64,000 nt of DNA from Paraprevotella clara YIT 11840 (GCF_000233955.1 NZ_JH376593.1:123138-187137); one strand, 5' to 3'. Shown: positions 26,641 to 37,663, numbered from the stretch's first letter. Notes: generated by a model not told the origin, from the letters alone. Program-made: numbers and translations.

Positions 26641-27591
26641 ATGGAAAGCAGATGGGAAATAAAGCGGTATAGCGATGGCTGTAAGGATGAATGGGACGAT
26701 TTCGTACGGGATTCCCGTAACGGGACTTTCCTTTTCATGCGCGGTTATATGGATTATCATGCCGACCGTTTCGCAGACTTCTCCCTTATGGCTTACAGGG
26801 ACGGACGGCTGCATGCTTTGCTGCCCGCACACTGTACGGCGACGGAGTTTTGCAGCCATCGTGGACTGACGTATGGCGGAGTCGTGACGGATGAGAAGAT
26901 GACGGCTGCGCTCATGTTGGAGTTGTTTGGGGAAATCTTTCGCTATTTACGGACGTATACATCGGTAGGCAAGTGGATTTACTCACCCGTACCTTATATA
27001 TATGCCCGTTATCCCAGCGAAGAGGATTTGTATGCGTTGTACCGCTTCGGGGCACGCCTGTCAGGCCGTAAAGTTTCCACGGTCATCCCCTCTGCAACGG
27101 CTTGGGGATTCAGTACGCTTCGGCGACGTAAGGTGAAGCACGCCGTACGTGAGGGATTGTCCATCAGCCGTGATGAAGATTTTTCGGCCTTTTGGAAAGT
27201 ATTGGAAGGGAATCTGATGGAACGCCACCAGTCGCGTCCCGTGCATACCTTGGAAGAAATCATGTTGTTACATCACCGGTTTCCGCAACAGATATTGCTG
27301 TACAGGGTTTGTCGTGCGGAGGGGCGTACGGTGGTCGGTTGCGTGTTGTACGTGACGGAAAGGGTGGTTCATGTACAATATATCGGTTCCACTCCCGAAG
27401 GAAGGGCGTGCGGAGCCGTGGATTTGTTGTTCCACTATTTGATTCACGAGGCATACAAGGATGTTCCTTACTTTGATATGGGGACTTCCGTGGAGGAAGG
27501 TGGCCGTGTATTGAATGAAGGGTTGATATTCCAAAAAGAAGGTTTCGGCGGACGGGCAGTGGTGTATGATACGTACGAAATGGAGGTGTGA
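26641..27591 (+). CDS. FemAB/GNAT-fold acyltransferase
   Basis: The 316-residue protein belongs to the GNAT superfamily subgroup related to FemAB/FemX enzymes, which transfer an acyl or aminoacyl group onto amino groups. Visible landmarks are GTFLFMRGYMDYHADRF near the N-terminus, RRRKVKHAVREGLSISRD in the middle and the C-terminal acceptor-fold stretch RACGAVDLLFHYLIHEAYKD, then YFDMGTS. The ATG at 26641 has GGAGG 7 nt upstream and is preferred to the GTG at 26635. Placed between the sugar ketoisomerase and the sugar aminotransferase, it most likely acylates the amino group that the aminotransferase installs, taking the place of the left-handed-helix acetyltransferase usual in such pathways. 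That role is inference. Confidence 0.72.
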   Translation: MESRWEIKRYSDGCKDEWDDFVRDSRNGTFLFMRGYMDYHADRFADFSLMAYRDGRLHALLPAHCTATEFCSHRGLTYGGVVTDEKMTAALMLELFGEIFRYLRTYTSVGKWIYSPVPYIYARYPSEEDLYALYRFGARLSGRKVSTVIPSATAWGFSTLRRRKVKHAVREGLSISRDEDFSAFWKVLEGNLMERHQSRPVHTLEEIMLLHHRFPQQILLYRVCRAEGRTVVGCVLYVTERVVHVQYIGSTPEGRACGAVDLLFHYLIHEAYKDVPYFDMGTSVEEGGRVLNEGLIFQKEGFGGRAVVYDTYEMEV

Positions 27592-27610
27592 AAAGTCGTG
27601 TTATTTTGTG

Positions 27611-27682
27611 CGGCAAACGATTTTTCAATCTCCTGTGAATGATTTTCAGATCTGCTGAGAATGATTTTACGATGTGCTGAGG
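27611..27682. repeat. 22-bp repeat array B
   Basis: Three consecutive 22-bp units lie at 27611-27632, 27633-27654 and 27655-27676, followed by a partial copy. The first contains CAAACGATTTTTCAATCT, which also occurs (with one or two changes) in the arrays at 18.5 and 61.5 kb; all units keep a GATTTT core. It begins 20 nt after the stop of the acyltransferase gene. Confidence 0.6.
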
Positions 27683-27749
27683 GCTTTATGAACTCCTCTC
27701 CTAATCGACTTTTTGCTTGAAAAAAGCTTCACCCATTCATACTGTTTGG

Positions 27750-27875
27750 ATGACAAGCGGTTAAGGTGAACTTTGTGGGACAGAAGGTTTCACCGTGCAT
27801 TCACCGGCTTTTACCGGAAATGCAGTGCCTGAATGATATAAAAAGTGTTAAGCCTTCACCTTAACCGTTTGTCAT
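27750..27875. repeat. 126-bp long inverted-repeat element
   Basis: ATGACAAGCGGTTAAGGTGA + A (27750-27770) is the inverse of TTCACCTTAACCGTTTGTCA + T (27855-27875) with one mismatch that would form a G-U pair in RNA. Inside, GCATT.ACCGG and CCGG.AATGC also pair, so the element can fold as one long imperfect hairpin. It has no coding potential. A miniature mobile element or a processed RNA structure are both possible. Confidence 0.55.
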
Positions 27876-28026
27876 ATAGGGAGTATGGAGGTTCCGTGAA
27901 TGATAATTTCCTTGTGATTCCGGAAGGTGGATTGGGATTTGTGAGTAGGGAAATTAAAAGCTCGAAAAATTTCCCTGAAAGAAAAATAGTCGTAAATTAG
28001 CTTTCTGAAATGTTTGAAGTAAAGTC

Positions 28027-29133
28027 ATGGTAAAATATTTGGATTTAAAGAAAATCAATGATTCTTTCGAACCGGAATTGTCGGAGGCTGTAGCACGGGT
28101 GGTACGTTCCGGATGGTATCTGTTCGGGAAAGAGGTGGAGACTTTCGAGCAGCGGTTTGCCCGTTATTGCGGGGTCGGGTATTGCGTGGGGACGGGGAAC
28201 GGACTGGATGCCCTTACGCTTATCTTTATGGCTTATGTCAGTATGGGGCGGATGAAGGCGGGAGACGAAGTCATCGTGCCGGCAAATACCTACATAGCTT
28301 CCATATTGGCGGTCATGCGTGCCGGACTCAAACCGGTATTTTGCGAGCCTGAATGGGATACTTGCAACATAGATCCCGGGAAAGTGAAAAATTTGATTTC
28401 TGTGCGCACAAAAGCGGTCATGGTGGTGCATCTCTATGGCAGGGTGTGCCGGATGGATGAGATAAGCCGTACGGCCCGTAAAAACGGTTTGTTGGTGGTA
28501 GAGGACTGTGCGCAGGCTCATGGTGCGGTGTATCAAGGTGTGAAAGCCGGTGCTTTGGGGGATGCCGCAGGATTCAGTTTCTATCCCGGTAAGAATCTGG
28601 GAGCTTTGGGAGATGCCGGAGCTGTCACGACCAGTGATAAGGATTTGGCTGAGCGGGTACGCATGTTGGCCAATTACGGTTCTTCGGCCAAATATGTACA
28701 TCCATACGTGGGTATCAACAGCCGTCTGGACGAGTTGCAGGCAGCGGTTTTGAATGTGAAGCTCGGGCGGTTGGACGAAGACAACGAACGCCGTTGCCGG
28801 GTAGCTTGCAGATACATGAAGGAAATAAAGAATCCGGAAATGGTTTTGCCACAAATGGCAACCGAGACAGATGCGCATGTATTCCATATTTTTACGATAT
28901 TCACTCCCGGACGTGATAGGCTGCGTGAACATTTGGAGCATTATGGCGTGCAATCCCTGATACACTACCCTATCCCACCTCACCGGCAAGGTGCATTGTC
29001 AGCGTACGCTTCGCTGTCATTGCCGGTGACAGAGCGTATTCATCGTGAGGAATTGAGCTTGCCGATGTCTCCTTTATTGACAGATGAGGAAATCAATTCG
29101 GTGGTAACTGCCGTAAATACTTTTAATGGATGA
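28027..29133 (+). CDS. DegT/DnrJ/EryC1/StrS family sugar aminotransferase
   Basis: This 368-residue pyridoxal-phosphate enzyme transfers an amino group from glutamate to a nucleotide keto-sugar. The PLP lysine is K189 in [16 protein letters not shown], the cofactor-phosphate-binding aspartate is D160 in [11 protein letters not shown], and the N-terminal GTGNGLDAL stretch binds the phosphate. The sequence is closest in style to FdtB/QdtB-like enzymes that act on 3-keto-6-deoxy sugars, which fits the upstream ketoisomerase gene. A 435-bp gap with two repeat elements separates it from those genes, so it may have its own promoter (a near match TAGCTTTC precedes it). Its 3' end overlaps the end of the convergent porZ gene by 11 bp. 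Confidence 0.88.
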   Translation: MVKYLDLKKINDSFEPELSEAVARVVRSGWYLFGKEVETFEQRFARYCGVGYCVGTGNGLDALTLIFMAYVSMGRMKAGDEVIVPANTYIASILAVMRAGLKPVFCEPEWDTCNIDPGKVKNLISVRTKAVMVVHLYGRVCRMDEISRTARKNGLLVVEDCAQAHGAVYQGVKAGALGDAAGFSFYPGKNLGALGDAGAVTTSDKDLAERVRMLANYGSSAKYVHPYVGINSRLDELQAAVLNVKLGRLDEDNERRCRVACRYMKEIKNPEMVLPQMATETDAHVFHIFTIFTPGRDRLREHLEHYGVQSLIHYPIPPHRQGALSAYASLSLPVTERIHREELSLPMSPLLTDEEINSVVTAVNTFNG

Positions 29134-31426
29134 AAGTGACGCGGTTCACGATGGCTTTTTTTCCTTCTGCATTGGTGGAGATGATATTGTAGACTCCTGA
29201 AGAGACTCTTTTGCCGCTTTGGTTCCGTCCGTTCCAGGTGAACAGACCGCCGTTAGCACGACCGGAATATACCAATTGTCCTGTGACGGTAGTGATTTTG
29301 ACTTCAGCATTGAGGGTCAGCCCGTCTACTGCGATAACTCCGTTGTAGTCCGGTTTTACGGGATTGGGATACACACGCACGTTGCTTTTATCTAATTCTG
29401 TGGCAGGAGTATTGGCATCGCTCATATACGATACGAGCCCTAAAAAGGTACCTATCATGACTTCTCCGGTTTGCGGATTGACGGCTATGCTCTGTATTTC
29501 ATCGGATATGAGTGGAGAGTTGTCCGTAGTGAAATGCTGTAATATTTCCTGTCCGTCTGCACTTACCAGGTAAACACCGTCTGCAACCGTCCCTATCCAT
29601 TTCCGGTTGGCTGCGTCAATGGCTATGCTGCTGATATTAACACCGTTGAGCAAATAGTCGGCATAGTCCGTTCCGTCGTTACGGGCGATTTTGATTTGGG
29701 TAAACCTGAAGTCGTCGTTTTGGATGAAGTCGTCCGGGTCTTCTATGACGAAGAGTCCTTCGCTTGTACCCACCCATATTTGATTGTTGAGGTCTTGTGC
29801 AAAGCTATAGAAATAGTATGGAGCATACTCAACACCGTCTTGATTGGTGATATCTTTCCTTATTATATGTATATCATCTGATGTGTCTTCCAAAGTTTCG
29901 TGGTAATCCAATACGAAAATACCAGCTTTGTTGGTAGAATTTCTTTTAGAGAGAACCCATAGTCTTCCTTTGTCATCGAAAAACATATCAGGAAGGTTGG
30001 GGGCTGTTTTAAGTTCTTCGTAATACAGTCTTGTCCAGGTATTGTCTTTTTTCAATATGGTCAAGACGGTGTCTACTTGACAATTCACCATCCATAGATT
30101 TCCTTCTGTGTCATATGTTAATGCATCGCAGCGTACATAGTTTTCTGGAGTAGATTGTACTGGTTGAAGTGTTCTCAGCAGACTGTTTGTGTAGTCGAAC
30201 CGTTGTACGAATTTTAAGTCTTTGAATTCATAAAGTCCGTGTCCGGCAGAAGTTACAAAATGATGCGTTGGGTCATTCGGGTCTTGGGCTATGCTGGATA
30301 TGTTGGTATAGGTCAATCCTGTTTGTTCCGCAATGTTGTCTTCAATGAAATTATACCATGTTCCGTTGTCGTAATACATGATAGTGCCTTCTCTGTTGAT
30401 ACTATTATAGTTCAAATCTCCGCCGGCAATGAGCAAACGATTGCCATTGTAGTGCATGTTGCAAAAATAGTCGCGGATGGGGCTGTTAGGCTGGATGGCA
30501 GATTGCGTGGCAGAGAGTGTCTTGCCTGAAAGAACATAAGGTTGCAATCCTTTTATGCCTTGGCTTGCCCAATATGTACCGTTGTTATAAACTAAATAAT
30601 TGAATGGATTGTCTTGTTTGATTTCCTGTTTGTCTGTGACGTTGTTGAACAGATAAATATGGGAAGAGTTTCCGGTGAGCATGACGTCTTCGGAGCAAGA
30701 AAAAAATGAGTAGCCTCCTTTTACCAAGGCTGTGATTGTATAATATTGTTGGTCGATGGTGAATAACCCTGTACTCTTGTTATACCCAATCAGTTTACCT
30801 TTGAAGAATGTAAGTTCGTGGAAGAAGTTAGTGCTGGTGTGCTTCCAATTGTTTTTATCCAATAAGTTAAGGTTCAAGTCGCCTATGTTGAAACCGTTTT
30901 CCGAACAACAAAGGTAGATGTAATGTGCATCTGCCGTACAACTGTATACGTTCAAGTTTAAGTCGTATGTAGCTTCGAATTCTTCTTTATCCGTATTCAC
31001 CACGACTATACCGAAGTTCGTGCATATATATGCTTTTTCGTTTACTACGGAAACATTATTGATGATGAGGTTAGAATAGTTTTTGTCTTTTAATTGCTTC
31101 ATGTTGACCACCTCGTTGTCCGGATAGATTAAGTCTATGTTTCCGTTTTCATATACAAGAATAAGCTTTTGGCTTGCGTTGCTATATCTTATGAATTGTA
31201 TTTTGGTGTCGTGCAATCCGTTAAGTCTATCGAACACGTAGACTTCCGTATCTTCGGTGTTGTAACTGAAAAGATTTCCATTACAAAGAGAATATACTTT
31301 ATGTCCTACCGGTATATTATAAGTAGATATTTGCAATGCCGGATAAGCTTTCCAAGAACCGATAGCCTGTCCGAATGAAATGGTCGTATATATAAAGAAT
31401 ATAAACCATAAAATATATTTATTCAT
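29123..31426 (-). CDS. porZ: PorZ-like type IX secretion protein with two propellers
   Basis: The 767-residue secreted protein has a signal peptide ([19 protein letters not shown]) and two beta-propeller halves rich in two-component-regulator-type blades ([60 protein letters not shown]). It ends in a T9SS-type C-terminal domain: [42 protein letters not shown]. This order and the length match PorZ of Porphyromonas gingivalis (about 776 residues), a surface member of the T9SS attachment complex that binds anionic LPS. The T9SS-tailed proteins elsewhere in this window could be its clients. A generic propeller protein cannot be fully excluded. The gene overlaps the sugar aminotransferase gene tail-to-tail. 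Confidence 0.78.
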   Translation of the reverse strand: MNKYILWFIFFIYTTISFGQAIGSWKAYPALQISTYNIPVGHKVYSLCNGNLFSYNTEDTEVYVFDRLNGLHDTKIQFIRYSNASQKLILVYENGNIDLIYPDNEVVNMKQLKDKNYSNLIINNVSVVNEKAYICTNFGIVVVNTDKEEFEATYDLNLNVYSCTADAHYIYLCCSENGFNIGDLNLNLLDKNNWKHTSTNFFHELTFFKGKLIGYNKSTGLFTIDQQYYTITALVKGGYSFFSCSEDVMLTGNSSHIYLFNNVTDKQEIKQDNPFNYLVYNNGTYWASQGIKGLQPYVLSGKTLSATQSAIQPNSPIRDYFCNMHYNGNRLLIAGGDLNYNSINREGTIMYYDNGTWYNFIEDNIAEQTGLTYTNISSIAQDPNDPTHHFVTSAGHGLYEFKDLKFVQRFDYTNSLLRTLQPVQSTPENYVRCDALTYDTEGNLWMVNCQVDTVLTILKKDNTWTRLYYEELKTAPNLPDMFFDDKGRLWVLSKRNSTNKAGIFVLDYHETLEDTSDDIHIIRKDITNQDGVEYAPYYFYSFAQDLNNQIWVGTSEGLFVIEDPDDFIQNDDFRFTQIKIARNDGTDYADYLLNGVNISSIAIDAANRKWIGTVADGVYLVSADGQEILQHFTTDNSPLISDEIQSIAVNPQTGEVMIGTFLGLVSYMSDANTPATELDKSNVRVYPNPVKPDYNGVIAVDGLTLNAEVKITTVTGQLVYSGRANGGLFTWNGRNQSGKRVSSGVYNIISTNAEGKKAIVNRVTFIH

Positions 31427-31557
31427 AAGATTTACTATTAAATTTATACTCCTTCTTTATTAACGGGATAATGCTGATAAATTGTGCTTTACGATGTTTT
31501 TTTCATTTGTCGATTTCATTCGACAATGGATATTTATAAGGCTTGAAAATTTTATCT

Positions 31558-32592
31558 TCATGTCTTCGTCTTATTAAGTTTCTTTTCAAAGTAAGGCCCT
31601 CTACCTACGAGAAAAGGCACATAAGAATTGATTAGTTTGATAGGTAAGCAGCAAATGATGATGGTTAATAGAGTCAATATTATATTGGTAGCATATCCTC
31701 CATACTCTATTATGCTTTTGAAATATAATTTAAAGCATCCAATGATGTAATTTTGCAGAGCTAAAATGATAATCGTATTTTTGCCAATAAAAGAAACGGC
31801 TTTGTCTATTTTCAGATGTGAGAAAGCCTTTATGAAAATGGTGTATATTGGCATTACTAAAAGGCCGCATATTACAATCTGTATGTTTTTGAATATCATA
31901 TTGCTATAATTACCATATCGTATGCATACGAGTGTTATGCAAAAAGCAATGATGGCGCCTAAGATATGTTTTGATGTCAAAGATTGGATAAAATCCTTGT
32001 TCATGTTGGAAAAAGCATAAAAAGGAATATATAGCAATGCTGCCGACAAATTCCAAGGTAAATAAGAAGTCCATGGAATACAATGTAAAAGGGGACATAT
32101 CGATACGATAATTATGACTATGGGTTTAGGAAATTGTCGAATGAGTAAATAATAGATTATTTGCATACTGAACAAGCAGCAAATAAACCAATATGGGGCA
32201 ATAATGGTTACGGGGGTTCCATAAGCGAATTCCATTAAAGGCTTCCATAGCGGGATATCCAATTCATTTCCTCCTATCCAGTCTCGCCCAAAGAGTAACC
32301 ATGAAATATAGAAAAATGTAAAAAAGGATATATAGGGTATTAATAATTGTATGCTTCTGTGTTTTAGGAAATAACTGAGTGAATGGAATTTGTTTGTGTT
32401 GAAAAGAAATCCTGCTATCATGAAAAAAGCAGGCATTCTCAGTAAGGACAATAATTCTCCTACGTATCCGTCAGCGCGGTGAGGAATATGGTAGGATACA
32501 ACCAAAAATATAGAGAAAAATTTGGCATAATCTACCCATGCATATCTGATTTTTGGAGAAGTATCATAGGATTTTATGTTTGCTTTTTCCAT
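31558..32592 (-). CDS. membrane acyltransferase (acyltransferase 3 family)
   Basis: This 344-residue integral membrane protein has about ten hydrophobic segments and the family's N-terminal signature: YAWVDYAKFFSIFLVVSYHI with the presumed catalytic histidine, followed by RMPAFFMIAGFLF. Such enzymes acylate (often O-acetylate) sugars in surface polysaccharides or transfer acyl groups to other envelope molecules. Low G+C and a run of A/T-rich codons set it apart from the leuS-rdgB genes upstream, hinting at a different origin, but this is only an impression. It follows rdgB by 61 nt and could be read through from it. Confidence 0.82.
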   Translation of the reverse strand: MEKANIKSYDTSPKIRYAWVDYAKFFSIFLVVSYHIPHRADGYVGELLSLLRMPAFFMIAGFLFNTNKFHSLSYFLKHRSIQLLIPYISFFTFFYISWLLFGRDWIGGNELDIPLWKPLMEFAYGTPVTIIAPYWFICCLFSMQIIYYLLIRQFPKPIVIIIVSICPLLHCIPWTSYLPWNLSAALLYIPFYAFSNMNKDFIQSLTSKHILGAIIAFCITLVCIRYGNYSNMIFKNIQIVICGLLVMPIYTIFIKAFSHLKIDKAVSFIGKNTIIILALQNYIIGCFKLYFKSIIEYGGYATNIILTLLTIIICCLPIKLINSYVPFLVGRGPYFEKKLNKTKT

Positions 32593-32653
32593 TCTATACT
32601 TATTTATTTGGCAAATTCATTTTGTTGAGAATATAATCTGTGGATTTTTTAAG

Positions 32654-33244
32654 TCAATAATTATTCTTTCTTAGATAATCACAAAGGGCAGCTACTGCAC
32701 GTGCGCGGTGGCTGATGCGGTTCTTGATGTCGCTACCCAATTCGGCGAATGTGGTTTCATAACCGTCGGGTTGAAAGATAGGATCGTAGCCGAATCCGGA
32801 TTCTCCTCTTTTTTCTCTGGTAATTTGTCCCTTCACAATTCCTTCGAACTGCCTTTCTTCTCCTTTTTCTATTAACGAGATAATGGTGCGAAATTGTGCT
32901 TTTCGATCATTTTTTTCTTCCATTTCTTTCAGGAGTTTATTCATGTTGGCTTGAGAGTCATGTCCTTGTCCGTCGGCATAACGTGCGGAATACACGCCCG
33001 GTGCCCCTCCAAGGCTTTCTACTTCCAGTCCGGTATCATCGGCAAAACAATCTAACCCATAATGTTCGTATACGTACCGTGACTTTTGTCGGGCATTGCC
33101 TTCAAGAGTATCGGCTGTTTCGGGAATGTCGGCATGACAATGGATGTCGGCAAGACTTAATATTTCGATGCTGTTACCTAAGATAGCTCTTATTTCTTCC
33201 AATTTATGAGCGTTGTTTGTGGCAAAAACAAGTCGTTTTTTCAT
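32654..33244 (-). CDS. rdgB: XTP/dITP diphosphatase (RdgB/HAM1)
   Basis: This 196-residue enzyme removes non-canonical purine nucleoside triphosphates (ITP, dITP, XTP) by hydrolysis to the monophosphate, keeping them out of DNA and RNA. The family motifs are clear: [14 protein letters not shown] at the N-terminus, [20 protein letters not shown] with the metal-binding aspartates, [11 protein letters not shown] and the C-terminal [10 protein letters not shown]. Length is typical. It lies 6 nt downstream of the YitT-family gene in the minus-strand series, so the two are probably cotranscribed. Confidence 0.95.
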   Translation of the reverse strand: MKKRLVFATNNAHKLEEIRAILGNSIEILSLADIHCHADIPETADTLEGNARQKSRYVYEHYGLDCFADDTGLEVESLGGAPGVYSARYADGQGHDSQANMNKLLKEMEEKNDRKAQFRTIISLIEKGEERQFEGIVKGQITREKRGESGFGYDPIFQPDGYETTFAELGSDIKNRISHRARAVAALCDYLRKNNY

Positions 33245-33250
33245 GTTCCG

Positions 33251-34141
33251 TTATTTTATTTTTAATTTATCGAATCCTTCTCCATAGACACCTACTACAT
33301 TACTTTGCGAAACAAAGGCTTTGGGGTCAATACGGTGAATGAGACGGAATATTTCTATACCTTCACGTCGTTTTGCCAAAACAACCAATACCTTTCTCGG
33401 TTCCTTGCTGTACCAGCCTTCCCCGTTAAGAATGGTGACTCCTCGGTCGAGTTGTTTGCCTATGGCTTCCGCTATCTCGTCATATTTGTTGGAAAAAATA
33501 AGAAACTGTACGGATTGGCGTGCACTGTTCATATAATAGTCCAACATAATCATGGAAATGATGAGTACGCAAAATCCGAATACTACTTTTTGCGATTCGT
33601 GAAATACAAAATAGCTGGAAGATACGATGGCAATATCGCAAAACATAAGTGCGCGTCCTAAACTGATGTCGCGGTATTTGTTGACAATGGCAGCTATGAT
33701 ATCAGTTCCTCCTGTACTACCATTACTTAAAAAGACAATGGCGAGCCCTACTCCTTCGCAGCAAGCTCCAAGTACACAGGCCATAAAAGTCTGATCTCCC
33801 AGAATCATAGGAAGTTGTCCGCTTTCGTCAGACAAAAGTTTTTGGAAAAGGTCGAATTCGAATGTCAGGGCCAATGTACCTACAATCGTTTTTAAACAGA
33901 AACGGAAGCCTAAAATTTTGATGGCAGCGATAAGTAAGGCTGCGTTAACCAAGAAATAAGTATATTGTACAGGAAAACCTGTGGCGTAGTATATGATAGC
34001 GGATACACCGGATAATCCACCGGTTGTAATTTGGTAAGGTAAGATAAAAGCGGTGAATCCTAACGCATAAATAGTAAGTCCTATAAAAAGACTAATGTAA
34101 TCTTTGGTTTCTTGCCAAATATCTTCTTTTGAGTATTTCAT
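33251..34141 (-). CDS. YitT family membrane protein
   Basis: The 296-residue protein has five or six membrane segments in the N-terminal 200 residues, among them a typical YitT stretch (FTAFILPYQITTGGLSGVSA), VFLSNGSTGGTDIIAAIVNK and a long hydrophobic region around VFGFCVLIISMIMLDYYMN. The C-terminal part (VTILNGEGWYSKEPRKVLVV, then RRE) is the cytoplasmic DUF2179 domain. Function is not established. The ATG at 34141 was chosen; the frame opens further upstream only with a TTG at 34156. It is preceded by a perfect hairpin at 34170-34198 and followed by rdgB after 6 nt. Confidence 0.88.
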   Translation of the reverse strand: MKYSKEDIWQETKDYISLFIGLTIYALGFTAFILPYQITTGGLSGVSAIIYYATGFPVQYTYFLVNAALLIAAIKILGFRFCLKTIVGTLALTFEFDLFQKLLSDESGQLPMILGDQTFMACVLGACCEGVGLAIVFLSNGSTGGTDIIAAIVNKYRDISLGRALMFCDIAIVSSSYFVFHESQKVVFGFCVLIISMIMLDYYMNSARQSVQFLIFSNKYDEIAEAIGKQLDRGVTILNGEGWYSKEPRKVLVVLAKRREGIEIFRLIHRIDPKAFVSQSNVVGVYGEGFDKLKIK

Positions 34142-34169
34142 ATTTATTGAATACAAAGATTTTTATGTA

Positions 34170-34198
34170 GGAGACTACTTGAAAAACAAGTAGTCTCC
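34170..34198 (-). terminator. perfect 12-bp hairpin between leuS and the yitT-like gene
   Basis: GGAGACTACTTG (34170-34181) and CAAGTAGTCTCC (34187-34198) form a perfect stem with a 5-nt loop, 14 nt after the leuS stop codon. On the minus strand the hairpin is followed by TACATAAAAATC rather than a T-run, so it may be a partial terminator or an RNA-stability element. Confidence 0.55.
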
Positions 34199-34211
34199 AA
34201 AAGGTTTGACA

Positions 34212-37049
34212 CTATTTTAATACTATATTTACGATACGCTTCGGCACGATAATGACCTTGACGATTTGCTTGCTTTCCGTGTACTTTTGGGTTTGTTCGT
34301 CATTCAGTACCGTCTTTTCGATGGAAGCATTGTCGACATCTGCAGGAAAGTCCAATGTGAAACGGGTTTTCCCGTTGAAGGAAATGCTCAGTTTCATGCT
34401 GTCTTCCGTCAGGTACTCTTCCTTCCATTCCGGCCATTCGGCATCGCATACGCTATTTGCTTCTTCCAGAGCATGCCATAATTCTTCTGCGATATGCGGA
34501 GCAAAGGGAGCCATGAGGATGACCAACGTGCGAAGAATGTCCCGGTTATGGCATTTCTGTTGAGAAAGTTCATTCACGCAAATCATGAATGCACTGATAG
34601 AAGTGTTGTAAGAAAAAGCTTCGATGTCCGCCGTGACTTTTTTGATAAGCTTGTGCAACGATTTCAGTGCTTCCTTGTTGGCTTCCCCTTCTGTGAGCAG
34701 GAAATTACCTGTGCGGTCGTAGAACAAGGCCCAGAACTTCTTCAGAAAACGATGACAGCCGTCGATGCCGTTGGTGTCCCAAGGTTTGCTTTGTTCCACC
34801 GGACCGAGGAACATTTCATACAGGCGGAGCGTGTCGGCTCCGAACTTCTCTACTATCATATCCGGATTGACCACATTGAACATACTCTTACTCATTTTTT
34901 CAATGGCCCATCCGCAAATGTATTTTCCGTCTTCCAGAATAAATTCCGCATCGTGATACTCCGGCCGCCAGTTACGGAAAGCTTCGATGTCCAGCACGTC
35001 GCCCGATACGATATTGACATCCACATGCAGAGGCGTAGTGTCGTATTGGTCTTTCATATTTAGCGAAACGAAAGTGTTGGTGTCTTTGATACGATACACA
35101 AAGTTACTCCGTCCCTGTATCATGCCTTGGTTGATGAGCTTTTGGAACGGTTCTTCTTTGCAACTGTAACCCAAGTCATGCAGGAATTTGTTCCAAAAAC
35201 GACTGTAAATCAGATGGCCGGTAGCGTGTTCTGTACCGCCCACGTATAAGTCTACGTTTTGCCAGTAAGCATCCACGTCCTTGTCTACCAGTGCATGGTC
35301 GTTTTTCGGGTCCATGTACCGGAGATAATAGGCAGAACTGCCTGCAAATCCCGGCATGGTGTTCAGTTCCAACGGGAAAACCGTTTGGTGGTCGATGCGT
35401 GAGTTTTCCGTCACGCAACGGTTCACGGTATCCCATGCCCATTTCGTGGCATGTCCCAATGGCGGTTCCCCGCTTTCCGTGGGGAGGAATTTGCTGACTT
35501 CCGGTAATTCCAACGGCAGGCAATCTTCGGGAATCATGTAAGGCATTTGATTTTTGTAATATACAGGGAACGGTTCGCCCCAGTAGCGTTGGCGACTGAA
35601 AATGGCATCGCGCAAGCGGTAGTTTACCTTTACCCTACCCAATCCATGCGTTTTGACATACTCTTTTGTGGCTGCAATGGCTTCCTTGACGGTCAGTCCG
35701 TTGAGCGAGAAATCAATATAGGGAGTCACCCCGGTGCGTGGCGAATTGGTTACGATTCCTTCTTTGGCATCGAAACTTTCTTCACTTACGTCGCAACCTT
35801 CCACCAACGGGATGATAGGCAAGTTGAAATGTTTGGCAAAGGCATAGTCACGGCTGTCGTGTGCCGGTACGGCCATGATGGCTCCTGTCCCGTAGCCGGC
35901 CAACACGTAATCGCTTATCCAAATGGGGATGTTTTCGCCCGTGAAAGGGTTGACGGCATACGAACCCGAGAACACGCCGGTTACGCGGCGGTCGGCGATG
36001 CGTTCGCGTTCCGTACGTTTTTTGGTGGCATCGAGATAAGCTTCCACTTCCGCCTTCTGGGCTTCGGTCGTAACTTCCGGTACCCATTCGCTTTCGGGAG
36101 CCAACACCATGAACGTGACGCCGAACATGGTGTCGGCCCGTGTGGTAAAGATAGTGAATTCCTTATCGCTGTCTTTTATTTTAAATTGCACTTCCGTGCC
36201 TTCAGAGCGTCCTATCCAGTTGCGTTGCGTTTCTTTCAATGAATCCGTCCACTCCACCGTGTCCAATCCATCCAATAAGCGTTGGGCGTATGCACTGACA
36301 CGCAGGCACCATTGGCGCATCTTTTTCTGAACGACGGGATAACCTCCGCGTTCGCTCACGCCGTCCACTACCTCGTCATTGGCCAGTACCGTACCGAGTT
36401 TCGGACACCAGTTCACCATCGTTTCGCCCAAATAGGCGATGCGGTAATTCATGAGCGTCTCCTGCTGTTTCTTTTCGTCCATGGCTTTCCATTCGTCGGC
36501 AGTGAACCGCAGTTCCTCGCTACAAGCCACGTTCAAGCCTTCCGTACCATTTTTATCAAATGCCTTTATCAGTTCTTCAATAGGGCGTGCTTGCTGCCTG
36601 TCATTGCAATAATAACTGTCGAACATCTTTTGGAAAGCCCATTGCGTCCAGTGGTAATAGGCCGGGTCGCAAGTACGTACTTCCCTATCCCAGTCGAAGC
36701 AAAAACCAATCTTGTCCAACTGTTCACGGTAGCGGTTGATATTGGCCGCCGTGGTAACGGCCGGGTGTTGCCCCGTCTGTATGGCATATTGCTCGGCCGG
36801 AAGTCCGTAAGCATCGTATCCCATGGGATTCAACACGTTAAATCCTTGCAGACGTTTGTAACGTGCGTAAATATCCGAAGCAATGTAACCTAACGGATGT
36901 CCTACATGAAGTCCTGCACCACTGGGGTAAGGAAACATGTTGAGTACGTAGAACTTCTCCTTGTCTTTGTTTTCCACAACCTTGTAAGTCTGATGCTCTA
37001 CCCAATATTTCTGCCATTTCGGCTCTATTTCTCTAAAATTGTATTCCAT
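34212..37049 (-). CDS. leuS: leucyl-tRNA synthetase
   Basis: This 945-residue class I enzyme charges tRNA-Leu with leucine. The HIGH signature is present as [16 protein letters not shown] (about residues 40-55), the KMSKS loop as [14 protein letters not shown], and the CP1 editing domain is seen in between, including the [12 protein letters not shown] and [12 protein letters not shown] stretches that line the editing site. The ATG at 37049 fits the conserved N-terminus ([16 protein letters not shown]); an upstream extension of the frame to 37106 is not conserved. The upstream flavin reductase gene ends 17 nt before it, suggesting cotranscription. The length matches bacterial LeuS with the leucine-specific insertion. 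Confidence 0.97.
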   Translation of the reverse strand: MEYNFREIEPKWQKYWVEHQTYKVVENKDKEKFYVLNMFPYPSGAGLHVGHPLGYIASDIYARYKRLQGFNVLNPMGYDAYGLPAEQYAIQTGQHPAVTTAANINRYREQLDKIGFCFDWDREVRTCDPAYYHWTQWAFQKMFDSYYCNDRQQARPIEELIKAFDKNGTEGLNVACSEELRFTADEWKAMDEKKQQETLMNYRIAYLGETMVNWCPKLGTVLANDEVVDGVSERGGYPVVQKKMRQWCLRVSAYAQRLLDGLDTVEWTDSLKETQRNWIGRSEGTEVQFKIKDSDKEFTIFTTRADTMFGVTFMVLAPESEWVPEVTTEAQKAEVEAYLDATKKRTERERIADRRVTGVFSGSYAVNPFTGENIPIWISDYVLAGYGTGAIMAVPAHDSRDYAFAKHFNLPIIPLVEGCDVSEESFDAKEGIVTNSPRTGVTPYIDFSLNGLTVKEAIAATKEYVKTHGLGRVKVNYRLRDAIFSRQRYWGEPFPVYYKNQMPYMIPEDCLPLELPEVSKFLPTESGEPPLGHATKWAWDTVNRCVTENSRIDHQTVFPLELNTMPGFAGSSAYYLRYMDPKNDHALVDKDVDAYWQNVDLYVGGTEHATGHLIYSRFWNKFLHDLGYSCKEEPFQKLINQGMIQGRSNFVYRIKDTNTFVSLNMKDQYDTTPLHVDVNIVSGDVLDIEAFRNWRPEYHDAEFILEDGKYICGWAIEKMSKSMFNVVNPDMIVEKFGADTLRLYEMFLGPVEQSKPWDTNGIDGCHRFLKKFWALFYDRTGNFLLTEGEANKEALKSLHKLIKKVTADIEAFSYNTSISAFMICVNELSQQKCHNRDILRTLVILMAPFAPHIAEELWHALEEANSVCDAEWPEWKEEYLTEDSMKLSISFNGKTRFTLDFPADVDNASIEKTVLNDEQTQKYTESKQIVKVIIVPKRIVNIVLK

Positions 37050-37066
37050 GTTATATGTTGATATTT

Positions 37067-37606
37067 TTATTTTAATCCGTTTATAGAGTGATGCACGTTT
37101 ATCCATGCGCCGGTGATTTCTACAATATACATTTTGTGATAACCGCCTTGTTTACCGTACCATCTTTCGTTGAGCGACGGGTCGAGGAAAGCTTCGGGAG
37201 CCAGATTGTCGGCATACAACTTCCTGCAGGCCAAAGCGAGCCGTGCCTGTTCAAAAGTCACGCATTTGCCGTCTTCAAGGGGATATGGCGTGAGTCCGCT
37301 TTCGAGTGTCTTGTCTATATCCCGTCCGGATTTTGAACCGCATAAGTTATATACTTCACGCGCCTTGGGCGATTTCCCCAAGAAAGAGAGCGTCATGAAG
37401 TCGTTGTTTTCCGTAAATTCAAAAGTATAGCGTTCGGGACGAATGAATACGAAAGCTACAGGTTTGTTCCATAACCACCCTATTCCGCCCCATGATGCGG
37501 TCATCATGTTATATCGGTTGGCATCGCCAGCACAGACTAACATCCATTCTTTGCTGATCGTTTCGAAAAAATTCTCCGTAAGTTCAGAGACTTCTATCTT
37601 TTTCAT
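37067..37606 (-). CDS. flavin reductase-like FMN-binding protein
   Basis: The 179-residue protein belongs to the flavin reductase-like split-barrel family that binds FMN. Recognisable stretches are [20 protein letters not shown] at the N-terminal flavin-binding region, [20 protein letters not shown] and [18 protein letters not shown]. Substrate and partner are unknown; members of this family are often standalone in Bacteroidales. It has a full consensus promoter (37632-37663) and is followed by leuS after 17 nt, making it the head of a probable operon that includes leuS and perhaps the genes beyond. Confidence 0.85.
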   Translation of the reverse strand: MKKIEVSELTENFFETISKEWMLVCAGDANRYNMMTASWGGIGWLWNKPVAFVFIRPERYTFEFTENNDFMTLSFLGKSPKAREVYNLCGSKSGRDIDKTLESGLTPYPLEDGKCVTFEQARLALACRKLYADNLAPEAFLDPSLNERWYGKQGGYHKMYIVEITGAWINVHHSINGLK

Positions 37607-37631
37607 GCTCTTTTCTTTTTATAATAAGGTG

Positions 37632-37663
37632 CAAAGATAGTGAAAGGCGAGCGCAGAGACAAA
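37632..37663 (-). promoter_or_regulatory. consensus promoter of the flavin reductase-leuS operon
   Basis: The minus strand shows TTTG (37660-37663), a 20-nt spacer and TATCTTTG (37632-37639), an exact match to the Bacteroidetes -33/-7 arrangement, 26 nt before the ATG at 37606. Confidence 0.75.
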
